From assembly GCA_041753515.1 (NCBI GenBank), contig JBGSUE010000043.1, forward strand, positions 1 through 34,046: a DNA stretch of 34,046 nucleotides, given 5' to 3'. Shown piece after piece: positions 31,831 through 34,046 of this stretch. Within the stretch, counting starts at the first letter, position 1, and every line of letters starts with the position of its first letter. A program made the translations under genes and the position numbers. The notes beneath the pieces are model-generated. The model was given only the letters and a program-made list of their open reading frames with translations. It searched no databases and had not been told where the DNA came from. This DNA comes from JBGSUE01 sp041753515. Its GTDB lineage: Bacteria > Patescibacteriota > Microgenomatia > UBA10105 > UBA927.

Positions 31831-33266
31831 ATGACGGTATTTGAACGGTGTACGTATGCTTTTCCACGAAGCGGTACGGGCGGATTCTGATTCCCATGGG
31901 TTCCACGGATGCCGGCCCAACCGCTTTGGTTCACAAGGCCGTTACCGTACCTGAATAAGTTCCAGTTGCTGTACCATGCGCCAACCATAGTGTAAAGACT
32001 GTTCGGGTCCCACATTTGACGGTTGGATGTGCTGATTGATGCCACTCCACCTTTATCTGCGCCATCCCCGCCATCGCTGTGCCAGATGCTCCCGCCGAAT
32101 ATGGCGATTGCTTCCGGTTCATCGGTTGATTCCAAGTCCCCTCCTGTTAAATCAGGTTTGGGGGTGAATGTGTTTGATCCGATTTTCCATCCCATATACC
32201 TCCCCTTAGGAAATTCTCCTGCACTGATTTGGTACCATGCAGACAATGCCCAGACGGTACCATTGCCATCGATGGCCGGCGGATACCGGTTACCGTTGGG
32301 GTTTCCCCACCACATATAGGGTGCAATTTCCTGTTCGGCAAGAGTTGTTGAGTCCAGAATTTGCAGTGAGCGTCTGTCCGGATTGGATGTGTGATAGGCG
32401 ATAAATGGTGCAACAGAATTGCTGGCTTGAGATTCGAATGGAAACACCGACCGCTGGTTTTCATCGATATAGTTATCGTCAGGATAATTGAGTGACCGTG
32501 CAAAAAGAACCCTGTTGAGAGACGGGTGGACGACCGGCCAAAATGAATAAAAACCGTGACCCTGGAATTTGACTGATTTTGCATTAAGTGCTCCGGTGAG
32601 TGCGTTAAGGGCATACGCGTATGAATCTGCCGATGCAAAATAGAGAACGGAATTTCCGGAATTAATTGCCGGTGAGTAGTCTACCGGACCGCCAGTTTGG
32701 TATGACCAAGCGAGAGACCCGTCAGTGGTTCTGAATGCATACATATATCCGTCGCGGTTTCCTGCATATACGAGATTGTTGGCAACCAGCGGACTCGTGA
32801 GAAATCCGCCGCCGGCTTTCAGCGTCTGCCATTTTTTTACACCAGTGGTTGCATTGACTGCGTGGATTGTTTTGTCGAGGACCGGGATATACATCGTATC
32901 GGTAGTCTTATCAACCGTTGGTGAGTGGCCGACCGGAAGCGGAGTCTGATAAAACCAAACCTGTGCTCCTGTGAGTGCGTTGAGGGCATAGACGCCGGCT
33001 GCAGTCGGGACATATACCATACTGTTTGTGGTTCCGCGGTCGACAGTGATGATATGTGCTTTTGACGGTATATAATCCGTAAATTTTTTCGACCAACAGG
33101 CGGAGGATAAATCGATTGATGAGGGTGACGTATCCGCGGATGAATATGATGTGCGCTGATTATTCTGTCCTGCCATCGGCCAGTCTGCCGCCGCGGGAGT
33201 TACAGCAAGAAAAAATCCTGCCACGCCCAGCGCTAATCGCGTAACGAATAACGATTTATTTGCCAT
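31815..33266 (-). CDS. Secreted PQQ-type beta-propeller protein
   Basis: The product is 483 residues with a signal peptide (1-27, ending PAAADW). The ~450-residue domain of repeated PQQ/YWTD-type blades includes TAAGVYALNALTGAQVWFYQ, VYAGNRDGYMYAFRTTDGSL and SADSYAYALNALTGALNAKS. The start DWPMAGQNNQRTSYS is the common opening of PQQ-like secreted propellers (DWPMFGHDPQRTG). No quinoprotein catalytic residues are evident, so a scaffold or binding role is likely. It carries no dockerin. It precedes the dockerin gene at 30487 by overlap, suggesting a joint role at the cell surface. Its ATG lies in a dockerin remnant. Confidence 0.78.
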   Translation of the reverse strand: MANKSLFVTRLALGVAGFFLAVTPAAADWPMAGQNNQRTSYSSADTSPSSIDLSSACWSKKFTDYIPSKAHIITVDRGTTNSMVYVPTAAGVYALNALTGAQVWFYQTPLPVGHSPTVDKTTDTMYIPVLDKTIHAVNATTGVKKWQTLKAGGGFLTSPLVANNLVYAGNRDGYMYAFRTTDGSLAWSYQTGGPVDYSPAINSGNSVLYFASADSYAYALNALTGALNAKSVKFQGHGFYSFWPVVHPSLNRVLFARSLNYPDDNYIDENQRSVFPFESQASNSVAPFIAYHTSNPDRRSLQILDSTTLAEQEIAPYMWWGNPNGNRYPPAIDGNGTVWALSAWYQISAGEFPKGRYMGWKIGSNTFTPKPDLTGGDLESTDEPEAIAIFGGSIWHSDGGDGADKGGVASISTSNRQMWDPNSLYTMVGAWYSNWNLFRYGNGLVNQSGWAGIRGTHGNQNPPVPLRGKAYVHRSNTVICMQP

Positions 33267-33276
33267 AGTTGTTCAT
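33256..33276 (-). other. Dockerin C-terminus remnant (MNNYGK stop) overlapping the propeller start
   Basis: In a different frame, the bases around the propeller ATG encode MNNYGK followed by TAA, identical to the end of the dockerins at 30487 and 33379. Compared with the true end at 33379, the differences are at synonymous wobble positions, so it is not a recent copy. Upstream residues in this frame (VRIVRG) no longer look like a dockerin. Confidence 0.5.
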
Positions 33277-33301
33277 CCCCCGTACAATCCTTACTTGCTC
33301 C

Positions 33302-33328
33302 CAAGGCATACTGCCTTGCGTCGCAAGG
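33302..33328. promoter_or_regulatory. Two overlapping, mutually exclusive hairpins
   Basis: CAAGGCA-TAC-TGCCTTG (33302-33318) and CCTTGCG-T-CGCAAGG (33314-33328) share the CCTTG at 33314-33318, so only one can form at a time. They would lie in the 5' leader of the propeller gene on the minus strand. They may be a repeat relic or an attenuator. Confidence 0.45.
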
Positions 33329-33346
33329 GCGGATATACGGGGCTTC

Positions 33347-33370
33347 GACAGGTATTATATAATACCTGTC
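33347..33370. promoter_or_regulatory. Perfect 24-bp palindrome
   Basis: The half GACAGGTATTAT is followed by its exact reverse complement. TATAAT occurs on both strands in the centre. There is no poly-T tail. It sits 9 bp after the dockerin stop at 33379 and about 80 bp before the propeller ATG. It may be an operator, a bidirectional promoter core or a REP-like repeat arm. Confidence 0.6.
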
Positions 33371-33378
33371 TTCGCATA

Positions 33379-34046
33379 TCACTTTCCGTAATTATTCATC
33401 CAGACGATGTAGTCGCGTCCATCCACGAGTCCATTTCCGTCAAAATCTCCGTTTGATACACCCGTGATAGGTTTATTATAGTTACCGGCCCAAATGATGT
33501 AATCACGTCCATCAACAATACCATCTCCGTTCGCATCTCCGGCTTTGCCCGCAGGAGCCGTAGGCGAAGGCGGGGCGGGAGTGGGAGAAGGAACAGTTCC
33601 TGCTTTTTCAAGAAGCGCGATAAGATTCTGAATGTAATATAAATCCCCCCGCCAAAAAGCAGGAGTATCGATGAAAGAAACCAGATTCGCGTACGAATCG
33701 TTTTTTATCCATGCTTTTGCCTGAAATAATGCTTCATATTCGTACAGCGTCTGGTAGACTCCTTCACCGGATACATTTTCGAATTTACTCACAAACCAAT
33801 ATGGGCTGGATGATGTGTAGGAATCCAGAGCCTGAACGGAAGAAGTATTGATTCTTGAGCGGAAATATCCGGCAAGTTCCGGAGTCATAAACATGAAATT
33901 TTTCGAGCGTCGTAGAACTCCTTCGTACGATCCGTGTGTAAACGTTGATGCGAAGTTGTTCATCCTCACGTCAATGAGCGAATTGAGGGTATTTTGCTGT
34001 GTTGAAACATTTACCCCGGCAAGTTTTCCCAATTCTACATACCCGA
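33379..34046 (-). CDS. Secreted dockerin protein, paralogue of 30487 (partial, 5' end beyond window)
   Basis: The frame is open to the window edge, so only the C-terminal ~222 residues are seen. They include GYVELGKLAGVNV, aligning with GYKGLRQLAGLSV of the 30487 protein. Further on FWRGDLYYIQNLIALLEKAG matches its WRGDLFHIQN motif. A P/A/T linker and a two-repeat dockerin follow (last 53 residues, GDANGDGIVDGRDYII and GDFDGNGLVDGRDYIV). The Met at 34032 is a TTG read as a possible start; it is more likely internal. Function as for the paralogue: a helical secreted domain docked to an unseen cohesin. Confidence 0.78.
   Translation of the reverse strand, partial: GYVELGKLAGVNVSTQQNTLNSLIDVRMNNFASTFTHGSYEGVLRRSKNFMFMTPELAGYFRSRINTSSVQALDSYTSSSPYWFVSKFENVSGEGVYQTLYEYEALFQAKAWIKNDSYANLVSFIDTPAFWRGDLYYIQNLIALLEKAGTVPSPTPAPPSPTAPAGKAGDANGDGIVDGRDYIIWAGNYNKPITGVSNGDFDGNGLVDGRDYIVWMNNYGK

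Noticed and set aside
1..34046. UGA recoding to glycine, as in some other CPR groups
   Set aside because: Several genes end in TGA at expected places (for example 6951-6953 and 8812-8814), and the recognised proteins have no internal TGA.

Overview
The window looks like a chromosomal piece of an uncultivated Patescibacteria/CPR bacterium, most plausibly a Microgenomates-type lineage. This is an inference from the paralogous two-repeat dockerin tails on secreted proteins, small conserved genes such as DUF4342, the very tight gene packing and the absence of biosynthetic operons. Several genes end in TGA and contain no internal TGA, so the ordinary bacterial code applies rather than the UGA=Gly code of Gracilibacteria. 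No rRNA, tRNA, CRISPR array or phage module was seen. No gap between genes exceeds 160 bp.

Layout. 1-139: right end of an IS1595-like insertion sequence that has cut a ClpP-fold serine protease gene (SDH_sah family). 730-4703 (minus): an ABC export operon of GldA-like ATPase, a GldF/GldG fusion and a DUF4340 protein. 4863-7655: a secreted dockerin protein and a coupled membrane-anchored protein. 7687-8268: a GNAT acetyltransferase. 8422-10087: DUF2177, DUF1295 and a conserved hypothetical protein, with overlapping genes, preceded by a palindromic intergenic repeat. 10101-14034: bactofilin-like membrane protein, MazG-like pyrophosphohydrolase and a P-type ATPase. 14060-14746: DedA protein. 14752-16474 (minus): a small membrane protein and an EamA transporter fused to a riboflavin kinase domain. 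16514-17725 (minus): a second secreted protein with a His-rich motif. 17814-20524: two thioredoxin-like proteins and DipZ, an extracytoplasmic thiol relay. 20540-23522: a sugar-transporter-like protein, an APH-fold kinase, DUF4342 and an AlaX-like tRNA editing protein behind two related palindromes. 23523-23756 (minus): a small HTH protein. 23839-26481: glycogen synthase, a Na+/Ca2+ exchanger and DUF2061. 26485-34046: a surface-enzyme region with a GH38-like dockerin protein, a NicO-type metal transporter, two paralogous dockerin proteins and a PQQ-type beta-propeller.

How it fits together. The secreted proteins carry dockerins but no cohesin is in the window, so docking partners must lie elsewhere. 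The thiol relay, ABC exporter, DedA and bactofilin-like proteins are envelope functions. The EamA-flavokinase fusion would let a cell unable to make flavins import and phosphorylate riboflavin with one polypeptide.

Two architecture signals stand out. About ten genes have a -10-like box 5-9 nt before the ATG and no Shine-Dalgarno sequence, which predicts leaderless mRNAs, while a few genes have strong Shine-Dalgarno sequences. Convergent genes abut or overlap at their stops with no visible intrinsic terminator.
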